A DNA stretch of 64,000 nucleotides from Thiosocius sp049669185 (GCA_049669185.1 JBATKF010000505.1:16745-80744), one strand, 5' to 3'. Counted from the stretch's first letter, positions 44,346 through 54,037 are shown. Numbers and translations: made by a program. Notes: generated from the letters alone by a model not told the origin.

Positions 44346-47300
44346 ATGCCCCTAGCCCGCTTATTTCACCAACTTCCTGCTGTGGTCGCGGTTATGCTCG
44401 CCATCGTGCTGTTGTGCCCCGCAGTAGTCACCGCGGCAGGCGCTGCGCACGTGCTTATGCTGCATTCCTACAGCCAGGAATACCAATGGACCAAAGGTCA
44501 GCACAAAGGCTTTGTTGAGGCACTGGAAGCAGACTCGAGATACCAGCTGGTCTTCGATTCGGAATACCTGGATACCAAACGCCGGGCCTACGAGCCGGTC
44601 TATGCCGAGGCCTTCGCCAAACACCTGCGTTTCAAGTACGCCGACTATGTCCCGACGGCTATCTATACATCGGATGACAATGCACTGCGCTTTGCCTTGC
44701 AGCACCTCAGCGAGATCTTTCCCGGGGTCCCGGTGTTCTTCTCCGGAGTGAACGACTATGGCGTCCTTGAACGAATCGCCGGTCGGCCGGTCAGCGGCGT
44801 TTTCGAGAAAAAGGAGATCGCGCCGAACCTCGCGCTGCTGGCGGAAATGGGGGTCTCGTCGCGCGAGATCTTGGTGGTTGGCGATGGTTCGCCCACCTAT
44901 CGTGCGATCGAGCGCGAGATAAGGTCTGAACTCCTGACGAAGACGGAGATATCCGCACGCTTCGTGGCGGACCAGAAGCTGGATCGGATAGTCGCCGGGA
45001 TAGCAGAGTATCCCGATCTCGGCCTGTTCCTGACCACGCTGGGCGGCATCAAAGATCCCAGTGGTCAGACGCTGCCGTTGCGCGAGACCGTCACGAGGAT
45101 CGCCGGCTCACGTCATCGTGTGATCGTCAGCATGGAAGACGCCTACATGTTTGATGGCGTACTCGGCGGCTACGTGACCAGTGGCGAGAAACAGGGGGCC
45201 ACGGCGGCCGGCTTGCTGCGTCAGTATCTCGCGACTGGCGCCATACCCGCCCCGATCCTCGATAGCCCAAACCTTTATCTGTTCGATGCACGGGAGCTGA
45301 CCCACCACGGCTTGAAACTACCCGAATCGCGCTTCCCAGACGCGGTCATACTCAATCAGCCACTGTCTCTGTACCAGCGTTACCGCACCTGGATCCTTGG
45401 TGCGCTGACTGCGCTGACAGTGCTGTTCACACTCTCGCTGATCGGTTTTCTGCTGATACTGTCGAGAAAGAACCGACAGATTCAGCTGCGCTCCGCTGAA
45501 TTTGAGGAACAGGCCGAGATCGCCCTGCGCGCCAAGGCCAGCCTGAACGAGGCCGAAAATCTGGCGCGGCAAGGCAGCTGGGACTGGCACGTCGCCGACG
45601 ACCTGCTGTTCTGGTCAGAGGGACTTCGCCATCTCTGCGGCGAGACCGCGCCGGGTTCCAGACAGACATTGGGGGCACTGCTTCAGCAGCTGCCCGAAGA
45701 CGACCGCGACGATTTGACCGCGATCATCGATGAAGTGCGCGAGTCGGGAAAACAACAGGCACTGGTGCATCGCCTGCGGACTGACGACGGCCTTCGCACC
45801 GTTCGCGAGATCATTCGTCCAATCCGCGATTCCGCGGGAATTACGCAACGCCTGATAGGCACGATCCAAGATGTCACCGAGCAATACCTCGCCGAGAGCC
45901 AGCTGCGCGAGAGCGAGGAGAAGTACCGTCGTCTGTTCGAGCTGTCCGAAGATCCTATGTGGCTGTTAATCGATCAAGAGTTCGTGATGGCCAACCAGGC
46001 CGCCAGCCGCGTACTCGGCTATGAATCGACTAGCGAACTGGCCGGGGTGCACCCTTCACGCCTGTCACCCCAAAGGCAACCCGATGGTCTTGCCTCGCGA
46101 GAGAAGGCAAACGAAATGATGCTACGAGCCTATTCGAACGGCTATCATCGCTTCGAGTGGCTACATCAAAAAAAGGACGGCTCGGTGTTTCCCGTGGAGG
46201 TCTCCCTTACCAAGGTCCCCTACCGCGGCGGCGATGCGCTGTTCTGCATCTGGCGCGACATAACCGGGATCAAAAAGACCCAGACGGCTCTCGAGGAAAA
46301 GACTACCTACCTGGACGGCATCCTGGCCTCATCCGAGCGGGTCGCGATAATCGCCACCGATGCCGAGGGTAAGATCCGATACTTCAACCCGTCCGCGGAA
46401 AAGCTCTTCGGTATAGCCGCCGCGCAGCTGCTCGGAGAGGAACTCGCGAGGATCCATCAGGTCCAGCAAAGCGACCAAGACTTCATTTTGGTCGGCCTGA
46501 AAGAGGCACGGAAACACGGTGAGTACCGCTTCACGATGAAGCTGGAGCGCGACGATGGCCTGCACTTCGTCGATTCCCGCATCTCTCCCATCTACAAGGG
46601 CAGCAGCGAGTTCGCCGGCTACATGCTGATGTGTGAGGATATTACCGAACAACGCCGCGCCTCGGAACTGATTGAGTACCACGCCACCTACGACCCCCTG
46701 ACAAACCTGCCCAATCGCCGGCTGTTCATGGATCAACTACATCAGGCGCTGGCGCGGGCCAAGCGGCACGGTCACCAGAGCGCGTTGTTGTTCCTCGACC
46801 TCGACAACTTCAAGACCATCAATGACTCCCTCGGCCACCCGGTTGGTGACACGCTGCTGCGCGAGGTGGCCATTCGCATCAAGACGGCGCTGCGCGAGGA
46901 AGACACCGTAGCGCGGCTCGGTGGCGACGAATTCGTCGTACTGCTTTCGGAGCTCTCCGACGGCCGCGAAGAGGCAGTCAGCGATGTCCAAGCCGTCGCG
47001 GAAGGCATGCGGCAGACGCTAAGCACGCCTTATCACATCAATGCGCATGAGCTGCATATCACGCCAAGTATCGGTATCGCAGTGTTCCCTTCTGGAAAGG
47101 ATACTGCAGATGATGTCTTGCGCCAGGCTGATACGGCAATGTATCAGGCCAAGGATTCCGGCCGCAACGCCGTGCGCTTCTTTCTGCCGAGCATGCAGCT
47201 CGCCGCGGAGAAGCGCCTGCGAATGATCGGCGAACTCCGCAAGGCGCTGCCACGGTCGGAGCTGATTCCCTACTTTCAACCACAGTTCAATGCCCGGCAG

Positions 47301-47999
47301 CAGTTGTGCGGTGCCGAGACACTGCTGCGGTGGCAGCATCCGCAGCAGGGCCTGGTCATGCCCGGGGAGTTCATCCCCCTGGCCGAAGAGGCGGGACTGG
47401 TTCTGGCCATCGGCGACTGGACGCTGCGCGAAGCGCTCTGCCAGTTCAGGGTATGGCACGGCCATATGCCGGGGGCCTCTATCGGACGTGTGGCGGTCAA
47501 TGTCAGCGCGCTGCAGTTCCGGCAGGACGATTTCGTCAACAAGGTGGAGCAGGCGCTGGGCGATACTGGTGCGGACCCGGCCTGGCTGACGCTGGAGATG
47601 ACCGAAAGCATCTTACTGGAGGATTTCGAGGCGACGGTCTCCAAGATCCAGCAGCTCAGGCGCCTTGGGGTGCGCTTTTCTATCGACGATTTTGGTACCG
47701 GCTATTCGTCGCTCGCCTATCTCAAGCGGTTACCGGTGGACGAGATCAAGATCGATCGATCTTTCGTGCGCGATATCATGGTCGATGCCAATGACGCGGC
47801 ACTGGTGGATACCATCATGACAATGGCCAGACATATCGATCTCGATGTCGTTGCCGAAGGCGTCGAGACAGAGCCGGCATTCTCCTTTCTCCGCGAGCGT
47901 GGCTGCCCGACCTTCCAGGGCTATTTCTTCGGCCATCCCTGCACGGCTGAGGAATTCACTGCGCGATTCCTCGACACCGGCCAGGCGTCTGTGATTTAA
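44346..47999 (+). CDS. c-di-GMP enzyme with fused periplasmic binding domain, PAS, GGDEF and EAL
   Basis: A 1217-residue membrane protein. Order: signal segment (1-30), periplasmic ABC-substrate-binding-like domain (about 34-330, starting AHVLMLHSYSQEYQWTKGQ), membrane helix (about 348-372), three PAS-type domains (about 395-770), GGDEF at 859-863 (RLGGDEFVV) and an EAL domain from about 965. The diguanylate cyclase motif is intact. The EAL signature reads ETL at 991-993, keeping the metal-binding glutamate; DDFGTGYSSLAYLK is intact, so phosphodiesterase activity is possible. A periplasmic ligand would set c-di-GMP level. The first 19 residues are read from a family C repeat copy; an alternative ATG at 44394 would skip most of it. 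Convergent with the next c-di-GMP gene, 50 bases apart. Confidence 0.88.
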   Translation: MPLARLFHQLPAVVAVMLAIVLLCPAVVTAAGAAHVLMLHSYSQEYQWTKGQHKGFVEALEADSRYQLVFDSEYLDTKRRAYEPVYAEAFAKHLRFKYADYVPTAIYTSDDNALRFALQHLSEIFPGVPVFFSGVNDYGVLERIAGRPVSGVFEKKEIAPNLALLAEMGVSSREILVVGDGSPTYRAIEREIRSELLTKTEISARFVADQKLDRIVAGIAEYPDLGLFLTTLGGIKDPSGQTLPLRETVTRIAGSRHRVIVSMEDAYMFDGVLGGYVTSGEKQGATAAGLLRQYLATGAIPAPILDSPNLYLFDARELTHHGLKLPESRFPDAVILNQPLSLYQRYRTWILGALTALTVLFTLSLIGFLLILSRKNRQIQLRSAEFEEQAEIALRAKASLNEAENLARQGSWDWHVADDLLFWSEGLRHLCGETAPGSRQTLGALLQQLPEDDRDDLTAIIDEVRESGKQQALVHRLRTDDGLRTVREIIRPIRDSAGITQRLIGTIQDVTEQYLAESQLRESEEKYRRLFELSEDPMWLLIDQEFVMANQAASRVLGYESTSELAGVHPSRLSPQRQPDGLASREKANEMMLRAYSNGYHRFEWLHQKKDGSVFPVEVSLTKVPYRGGDALFCIWRDITGIKKTQTALEEKTTYLDGILASSERVAIIATDAEGKIRYFNPSAEKLFGIAAAQLLGEELARIHQVQQSDQDFILVGLKEARKHGEYRFTMKLERDDGLHFVDSRISPIYKGSSEFAGYMLMCEDITEQRRASELIEYHATYDPLTNLPNRRLFMDQLHQALARAKRHGHQSALLFLDLDNFKTINDSLGHPVGDTLLREVAIRIKTALREEDTVARLGGDEFVVLLSELSDGREEAVSDVQAVAEGMRQTLSTPYHINAHELHITPSIGIAVFPSGKDTADDVLRQADTAMYQAKDSGRNAVRFFLPSMQLAAEKRLRMIGELRKALPRSELIPYFQPQFNARQQLCGAETLLRWQHPQQGLVMPGEFIPLAEEAGLVLAIGDWTLREALCQFRVWHGHMPGASIGRVAVNVSALQFRQDDFVNKVEQALGDTGADPAWLTLEMTESILLEDFEATVSKIQQLRRLGVRFSIDDFGTGYSSLAYLKRLPVDEIKIDRSFVRDIMVDANDAALVDTIMTMARHIDLDVVAEGVETEPAFSFLRERGCPTFQGYFFGHPCTAEEFTARFLDTGQASVI
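44353..44402 (+). repeat. divergent copy of repeat family C inside the start of a gene
   Basis: TAGCCCGCTTATTTCACC-AACTTCCTGCTGTGGTCGCGGTTATGCT aligns with the element at 30351 (TAGCCCGCTTGTCTCACC-AGCTTCCTACTGCGGACGCCGTTATGCT); most changes are single-base substitutions. It overlaps codons 3-19 of the c-di-GMP enzyme and contributes to its signal peptide. The second hairpin arm is absent. Confidence 0.5.
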
Positions 48000-48018
48000 C
48001 CTGAAAATTTCACCGGCC
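47999..48018 (+). repeat. solo copy of repeat family B
   Basis: ACCTGAAAATTTCACCGGCC directly follows the stop codon of the c-di-GMP enzyme and matches the right arm of the element at 52158-52306 (read inward, AGCCTGAAAATCTCGCCGGC) with few changes. No partner arm is visible in the 50-base gap to the convergent gene. Confidence 0.4.
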
Positions 48019-48049
48019 GATCGACGCAACCCGGCCTGACGCCTGTCCC

Positions 48050-50935
48050 TCAGTTTACGGCATAGAGATTGCGGTCGTCTGCGCGGAGATACTGCAGCGC
48101 CTTTTCGGAATCCAATGGTCGGGCATAGTGATACCCTTGCGCCTGCCTGCATCCCTCGCGGCGCAGAAACTCATGCTGCGCCAGATTCTCGACTCCCTCC
48201 GCCACCACCTGTAACTTCAACCGGTCGGCCAGCGAAAGGATCGCCTTTACGATCGCTGCGTCGTCCGGGTCGGTCACTATGTCACGCACGAACGAACGAT
48301 CCACCTTTAGCGTCTGAATCGGAAACTTTTTAAGATAACTCAGGGAAGAATAGCCGGTACCGAAATCGTCGATGGATATGCCGACACCCAGGCTGCGCAG
48401 GGCCTGCATCACCTTCAGTGAACGCGTCGCATCATCCATCAGCAGGCTTTCCGTCAACTCGAAATCCAGTGCCTCAGCCGCCAGATCCAGCATCTGCAGA
48501 ATGGCGCGCACGTCGTCAACCAGGCTATCGTTTTGCAGCTGTCGCGCCGAGAGATTGACCGACAGTCGAAGCTCCGGGTGGCCTGCATCCTGCCAGGCCT
48601 TCAACTGCGCGCAGGCGGTCTCGAGCACCCAGTTGCCAATCGGCACGATCGTGCCATTTTCCTCCGCCAGCGGAATGAATTCACTCGGCGGTATCTCTCC
48701 GAGCTGCGGGTGAGTCCAACGCAGCAGGGCCTCGAAGCCCAGCACACGCCGGCTGTCGATTTCCAGCATCGGCTGATACTGCAGACGGAGCTGACCGAGA
48801 TCCAGCGCTGATCGCAGACCCACCTCGATGGCGAGGCGCCGAGTATTCGCCTGATGCATCTCGGTGGTGAAGAATTTGTATCGCCCGCGTCCAGTCTGCT
48901 TGGCGAGATACATCGCCGTGTCGGCGTTCTTCGTCAAGGTCACGAAGTCCTCACCGTCATCCGGGTAGATGGCGATCCCGATGCTGGCCCCGATGTACGC
49001 CTGATGCTCGCCGATACTAAAGGCTGCTTGCAAGACCTCGATCAGCTTATCGGCGACATGACCCGCATGCACCAAGCCCTTGAGCGACGGAAGAATCACG
49101 GTGAACTCATCGCCGCCAAGGCGCGCCAGGGTGTCGCTCTGGCGCAGCGTTTGCTTAAGACGTTGTGCAACCTCAATCAAGAGTTTGTCGCCGATATCGT
49201 GACCTAGGGAATCATTGACGTACTTGAAGCGATCCAGATCGATGAACATGATGGCAGCGAATTCTTTGCGTCGCTTCGCCTGATCAATGTGGTGCTCCAG
49301 CCTATCTCGAAACAATGTGCGATTCGGCAGACCTGTCAAAGGGTCGTAGTAGGCCATGCGCTCGAGCTTCTGCTCAATCGCCTTTTGCTGTGTGAAGTCC
49401 TTGAAGATCCCTACATAGTTAGAGACCCGACCAGCGTCGTCCCGCATGACATTGATGGTCAACCACTGCAGAAAAAGCTCACCACTGCGGCGTCGATCCC
49501 AAAGCTCACCCGACCAGCGACCCGTCTGCTCGATGTCCTGCCACATCGCGCGGTAGAACTCCGCGTCGTGTCGGCCGGACTTTGCGATTGCCGGCGTGGC
49601 GCCTATCACATCCTCACGATCAAAGCCGGTGATCTCCAGATATGCCGGGTTGACATCAACGATGCGGCACTCTGAATCGGTTACCAGGATGGCCTCGCCG
49701 GCGCTCTCGAATACCTGTTCGGCCAGCCTCAGGCGCTGCACGACGGCCTGTTCCTCGCGGATGTCACGGGCCACCCCGAGATAGCCGCTAATCGCACCGT
49801 CGGCGTCAAACAGAGCCGTTACCGACAGGCTGACCGTCAGGCGGCCGCCATCCTTTCGGATGTAGGTCCACTCGTTTTCATCAGCCACACCGTCGGCCGC
49901 CTTGGCGACGAAAACCTCGAAGCCCGGGAGTGTCTCGCGCCCGATCTCCTTGCTCAGCTGCCCCGCCCGCTCGATCACCTCGTGTTCATCGTGGATCAGC
50001 GCAGGCGTGGCGACACCGACGACCTCTTCCGCTCGATAACCGAGCATACGCTCTGAGCCAGCACTGAATGACTGGATCAGACCGGACGCATCGGTCGAAA
50101 TAATGGAGGAGTTTGCACTATCGATAATCGCCTGCTTGAGCTGCTCGCTACGCCGCAGCGCCGCCTCGTCGACAATGACTTTGTCCAACAGGCCGTCCAG
50201 CGACCTGCCCAACCGGGCCAGTTCGTCATCGCCCCTCAGATCGGTACGCTGCGAGCGAACCCCCCGTCCGAAGCCCTCCAGCACCTGCACGATACGCGCG
50301 ACGCGGGCAGTGATCAGACGGTGCACGATGAGCATCATCAACAGGGCACTGAATGCAAAGCCTACACCGATGATCCGTGCCTGGCCGTATAGTGATTCCA
50401 GCGACCGGGCATAGTGGTGCTGCAGATCGATCTGATGAAACAACAGGCCACAGCGCGGTGCACGGAGCCCAACCGATGCATGCGGATCGCAGACGCTCAC
50501 GTAACCGGTCAACCAGTGTTTGTCCGATGAGACCACCACCTCGCTTGTCTTGTCGCGTGTGACCCGTTCGACAATCGTGGGATCCGCACCGTAGCCCAGC
50601 GCCGTCAGCGGGTGTCCCTCCTCGTGATAATTCGTCGAGGACAGCACCGTGCCATCACGGTCGGTCGTCAGGAGGACATGTAGGTCCAGATCGGAGCCGA
50701 AGGCCGAGATGACCTTCTTGACACCCTCGGCGTCACGCAGCAGCAAGAAGCGCTCTACCGTACCCTGGGTTGCATTGAGCCGCACACGCATCTCCTGCAG
50801 CAGACTCTTTTCCATGTCTTGCAGCACAAGATGGCGGCTGGTCAGATAGGCCACCACGGTAACCGCCAGGAAAAACGCGGCTACCAGGCCAGGGAGGATG
50901 ACGCGCAGCGAGCGTCGACTCAAGACCGCGTTCAT
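48050..50935 (-). CDS. membrane GGDEF-EAL protein with HAMP and PAS domains
   Basis: A 961-residue protein. A membrane helix (about 12-33) is followed by a periplasmic sensor of about 150 residues, a second helix (about 195-217), a HAMP-like segment, two PAS domains (about 270-400 and 405-530), GGDEF at 607-611 (RLGGDEFTV) and EAL at 735-737 (GFEALLRW) with DDFGTGYSSLSYLK. Both catalytic sites look intact, so it could make and degrade c-di-GMP. The ATG at 50935 shares a base with the stop codon of the binding-protein gene upstream (TGATG), which decides the start and implies coupled translation. Confidence 0.9.
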   Translation of the reverse strand: MNAVLSRRSLRVILPGLVAAFFLAVTVVAYLTSRHLVLQDMEKSLLQEMRVRLNATQGTVERFLLLRDAEGVKKVISAFGSDLDLHVLLTTDRDGTVLSSTNYHEEGHPLTALGYGADPTIVERVTRDKTSEVVVSSDKHWLTGYVSVCDPHASVGLRAPRCGLLFHQIDLQHHYARSLESLYGQARIIGVGFAFSALLMMLIVHRLITARVARIVQVLEGFGRGVRSQRTDLRGDDELARLGRSLDGLLDKVIVDEAALRRSEQLKQAIIDSANSSIISTDASGLIQSFSAGSERMLGYRAEEVVGVATPALIHDEHEVIERAGQLSKEIGRETLPGFEVFVAKAADGVADENEWTYIRKDGGRLTVSLSVTALFDADGAISGYLGVARDIREEQAVVQRLRLAEQVFESAGEAILVTDSECRIVDVNPAYLEITGFDREDVIGATPAIAKSGRHDAEFYRAMWQDIEQTGRWSGELWDRRRSGELFLQWLTINVMRDDAGRVSNYVGIFKDFTQQKAIEQKLERMAYYDPLTGLPNRTLFRDRLEHHIDQAKRRKEFAAIMFIDLDRFKYVNDSLGHDIGDKLLIEVAQRLKQTLRQSDTLARLGGDEFTVILPSLKGLVHAGHVADKLIEVLQAAFSIGEHQAYIGASIGIAIYPDDGEDFVTLTKNADTAMYLAKQTGRGRYKFFTTEMHQANTRRLAIEVGLRSALDLGQLRLQYQPMLEIDSRRVLGFEALLRWTHPQLGEIPPSEFIPLAEENGTIVPIGNWVLETACAQLKAWQDAGHPELRLSVNLSARQLQNDSLVDDVRAILQMLDLAAEALDFELTESLLMDDATRSLKVMQALRSLGVGISIDDFGTGYSSLSYLKKFPIQTLKVDRSFVRDIVTDPDDAAIVKAILSLADRLKLQVVAEGVENLAQHEFLRREGCRQAQGYHYARPLDSEKALQYLRADDRNLYAVN

Positions 50936-51882
50936 CAACGCGGAATCAGACCGCCGTAGAGCAGTCCGTCGGTCGCGGTGGCGCTCGTCAGCAGGCGTTT
51001 GCTGACCAGCGTTTGTTGCAGGCGCCAAAGCGTCTCTTGCAAGGGGCCATTGAGCAGGGCCAGATTCTGTGCCGGGTCTGGCAGCTCGAGCCCGGCATAA
51101 CTGGCCACCACCTGCTCGGGTGTGATCTTCAATCGCCGCGCGGTAAACCGCGCGGCGCCCAGCGGGTCATCGTGCAGATAATCCAGCGCACGGAACCATC
51201 CGGCGAGCAACTCGCGCAACCTTGGCCCCTCAGCGCGCAGCGTCTCCGCGTGCACGACCAGGACATCGACGACCTCGCCCGGGATCTCACGACTGCTGAA
51301 TATCTCATGCGCCCCCGCGTGCAACAGTCGGCTCCGCACCGGCTCGAAGGTCACCACCGCATCTACTTTCTCGTCCCTGAACGCACCTTCATGGGCATTG
51401 ACGGCGAGGGGCACGACCTCGAGCTCGTCCAGCGTCATGTCGTGCAGCTCCAGGGCCCTGGTCAGGATATAGGCGCCCAAGGCGTTGCTTTCCACCCCGA
51501 TGCGCCGACCCGCCAGGTCGGAAAAGTGCGCAATACCCGCCTTTGCCAAGATCACATCACCGCCCGATGAGATGTCCAATACAGCGATCACTTTCAGCGG
51601 GATGTTCGCCTCGCGCAACGTCAGCACCTCATCCAGGGTGAGCGCCGCCCCTTCGAGGGCGCGGTTGCGGAACGCCCGTATCACCTCGGTCGCCGATGGA
51701 TACTCGACCATGCGGATATCGAGTTTCGACTTCCAGTTTTCACGCTCGGCGGCCAGGTAGAGCGGCTCATAGCCCGGCCACACATTGGTGCCGATGCGCA
51801 GGGGCTGTGCGGCCTGTCCTATCGCCGGCAAAAGCAGTGCCGCGACGGCCAGCAGCAATCCGCAGATGGAGGCTTTTCGCAT
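50935..51882 (-). CDS. periplasmic binding protein of the NitT/TauT type, partner of a c-di-GMP enzyme
   Basis: A 315-residue protein with a signal peptide (MRKASICGLLLAVAALLLPAIGQA). The mature part is an NMT1/SsuA-like binding protein: LRIGTNVWPGYEPLYLAAE, then GAALTLDEVLTL and GRRIGVESNALGAYIL. No permease or ATPase gene is adjacent; instead its stop overlaps the start of the GGDEF-EAL gene, so its job is probably to present a ligand to that sensor, not import. The ATG at 51882 opens the signal peptide; an in-frame start 54 bases upstream is not needed. Ligand unknown. Confidence 0.85.
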   Translation of the reverse strand: MRKASICGLLLAVAALLLPAIGQAAQPLRIGTNVWPGYEPLYLAAERENWKSKLDIRMVEYPSATEVIRAFRNRALEGAALTLDEVLTLREANIPLKVIAVLDISSGGDVILAKAGIAHFSDLAGRRIGVESNALGAYILTRALELHDMTLDELEVVPLAVNAHEGAFRDEKVDAVVTFEPVRSRLLHAGAHEIFSSREIPGEVVDVLVVHAETLRAEGPRLRELLAGWFRALDYLHDDPLGAARFTARRLKITPEQVVASYAGLELPDPAQNLALLNGPLQETLWRLQQTLVSKRLLTSATATDGLLYGGLIPR

Positions 51883-52157
51883 ATTCGGATGACGTCCCGC
51901 AGCGCAGTGATCGTTCGCCGAGCGGTCGCCGCGCACTCACTGACCGCCAAAGGCGCAGCAATTGGTCCGTGGATTTGTGCAGCGACCGAATCGGCTGAAT
52001 ACTCCAGAATTTAGCGACCTCCGGCGCGGCGGCTTGAGCGGACCTCGAGCGAACGTCAGCGGGTTTCCGGAAAGGGTCATCACATCATGCGGCCGACAAC
52101 GGAGTCTTTCGGCGCCCCGGCGGGTCAAAGTCTCGAAGGGGAGCCTGTCCCTGCCCC

Positions 52158-52306
52158 TAGGCTGGAAATCTCACCGCCAGGAGCGCGATAGGCCAGCGGC
52201 GAAAACAGGCTGGTATTGCTCAAAATCGCTTCATGCCAGCCTTTACGATTGCAAGTCCAAGCGCTCATCAACCAGCGGTTGGCCGGCCGGCGAGATTTTC
52301 AGGCTA
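52158..52306. mobile_element. 149-bp inverted-repeat element (family B), MITE-like
   Basis: The left end TAGGCTGGAAATCTCACCG (52158) and the complement of the right end, TAGCCTGAAAATCTCGCCG (52306), match at 16 of 19 positions. The inside has no credible gene. Single ends of the same family occur at 2718 and 47999. The right end stops 6 bases before the GGAG ribosome-binding site of the aldo/keto reductase gene, so the element forms that gene's leader. The rest of the 442-base gap 51883-52324 holds nothing else I can name. An IS-derived MITE is the likely origin. Confidence 0.6.
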
Positions 52307-52324
52307 CCGAATGGAGAAAGCAAG

Positions 52325-53272
52325 ATGTCTGATGATGGTGAATCCGGCGACCCGAGGCTGAGCCGCCGGCATTTTCTGACGCTGCTGTTGGCGGCCGGTG
52401 CCGGCAAGGCCCTGGGATTGGCGCCGCCTCCCGGGGCCGCGGACAGCCTGCACAGCCGGCCCGTCCCGAGTTCGGGCGCGAAAATCCCGGTCATCGGCAT
52501 GGGCTCTTACATCACCTTCAACGTCGGTCAGGACCCGGCGCTGCTGGCAGACCGCGTCGTGGTACTGCGGGCCTTTTTCGCCGCCGGTGGCGGTATGATC
52601 GACTCTTCGCCGATGTACGGTTCGTCAGAGGCGGCGATCGGCCACTGCCTGCAACAGCTCGCCTACCCCGCGACGCTGTTCTCTGCCACCAAGGTGTGGA
52701 CCTGGTTCAGTGCCGAGGGGAATCGGCAGATGCAGGCGTCACGGGAGCTGTGGGGACTGCCGCGTTTCGATCTCATGCAGGTGCACAATCTGGTCAGCTG
52801 GGAAGACCACCTGCAGACCCTGCGTGACGCGCGCGACGCAGGTCTGCTGCGCTATATCGGCGTCACCACCTCGCACGGTCGCCGGCATGATGAGCTCGCG
52901 ACGGTGATGACCAGGCAGCCGCTGGACTTTGTGCAGTTCACCTACAACATCCTCGACCGCGAGGCCGAACAGCGCCTGCTGCCGCTGGCCGCGGACCGCG
53001 GCATCGCCGTCATCGTCAACCGGCCGTTTCGTCGCGGCGACTTGATCGACCGCCTCGCGCGCCATCCACTGCCCGCCTGGGCCCCGGAGATCGGCTGCGA
53101 CACCTGGGCGCAGTTTCTGTTGAAGTTCATCGTCTCCCATCCGGCGGTGACATGCGCCATCCCCGCCACCTCTCGGGTGGATCATATGCAGGAGAACATG
53201 GCGGTGCTGCGCGGCACGCTGCCCGATGCGGCCACCCGGCAGCGTATGATCGACTATGTCGACGCACTCTGA
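52325..53272 (+). CDS. Tat-exported aldo/keto reductase
   Basis: A 315-residue AKR-family protein. It starts with a twin-arginine signal (RLSRRHFLTLLLAAGAGKA), so it should be exported folded. The AKR barrel shows IPVIGMGSYITFN, the catalytic-aspartate and tyrosine region MIDSSPMYGSSEAAIG, a lysine in FSATKVW and a His-containing LMQVHNLV. These are the D, Y, K and H of the family. Redox cofactor use in the periplasm is unclear, since NADPH is cytoplasmic. GGAG precedes the ATG at 52325. The next gene starts 2 bases after its stop codon. Confidence 0.82.
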   Translation: MSDDGESGDPRLSRRHFLTLLLAAGAGKALGLAPPPGAADSLHSRPVPSSGAKIPVIGMGSYITFNVGQDPALLADRVVVLRAFFAAGGGMIDSSPMYGSSEAAIGHCLQQLAYPATLFSATKVWTWFSAEGNRQMQASRELWGLPRFDLMQVHNLVSWEDHLQTLRDARDAGLLRYIGVTTSHGRRHDELATVMTRQPLDFVQFTYNILDREAEQRLLPLAADRGIAVIVNRPFRRGDLIDRLARHPLPAWAPEIGCDTWAQFLLKFIVSHPAVTCAIPATSRVDHMQENMAVLRGTLPDAATRQRMIDYVDAL

Positions 53273-53274
53273 CG

Positions 53275-53916
53275 ATGCTTCCCTACAGCGCCGAGGCCCT
53301 GCTCGCTCTCTATTCGCGCTATCTGCATGAACTCTGGCCGATTACCGCGTTGCTTCCGCTGCTGACCCTGTCCGCCATCCCGACGGCGGCACTCGGCCCG
53401 CGCTATGGCGGGCGCATCGCCGGTGTTCTGCTGGCATCGGGCTGGCTGTGGGTGGGATTGGTGTTCCAGTTCGAATACTTCGCGCGCATCAATTTTGCCG
53501 CACCGCCGTACGCCGGCCTGTTCGTCTTGCAAGGGGTGCTGTTGATCTGGCAGGGCACGATAAGACAACGGCTCGGTCTGCGCCTGCGAACCGATCTGGC
53601 GGGTTGGCTCGGCATACTGATCGGGCTTTTCGCCCTCGTGATCTATCCGCTGCTGGATTATCTCGCCGGCCAACCCGCCAGCGGCCTGCGGCTGGTCGGT
53701 CTGGCCCCCGGCCCTACGGCGCTCTTTACCCTGGCGTTGCTGCTGCACAGCGCCGGACATATCCCGCTGCATCTGCTGGCGATCCCCGTCGTCTGGTCGT
53801 TAATTGCTGGGTTCAGCGGCTGGGTGCTCGAGATGCCCGGCGATCTGGTGATGCCGCTGCCCGCGATACTGGCGTTGGCCGCGGCCTTGATCAGAAACCG
53901 CCGCGAGTCGGGGTAG
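53275..53916 (+). CDS. multi-spanning membrane protein (DUF6064-like)
   Basis: A 213-residue protein with six or seven membrane helices. The opening MLPYSAEALLALYSRYLHELWP and the following helix pattern resemble the DUF6064 family, which has no assigned function; the match is from memory and moderate. It starts 2 bases after the aldo/keto reductase gene and probably forms a two-gene unit with it, perhaps passing electrons or substrate, which is speculative. Confidence 0.65.
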   Translation: MLPYSAEALLALYSRYLHELWPITALLPLLTLSAIPTAALGPRYGGRIAGVLLASGWLWVGLVFQFEYFARINFAAPPYAGLFVLQGVLLIWQGTIRQRLGLRLRTDLAGWLGILIGLFALVIYPLLDYLAGQPASGLRLVGLAPGPTALFTLALLLHSAGHIPLHLLAIPVVWSLIAGFSGWVLEMPGDLVMPLPAILALAAALIRNRRESG

Positions 53917-54037
53917 CTTGCCTTTCGACCGCGCTTTCGACGTTGGCGCTACAAAACCCCGCCTTTGCTGAGCCTAGCAGCGACGGCCTATGCGCTAAGG
54001 TCCTATGACGCCGAACTGCCGGCGGCCGAGGCCCGCT

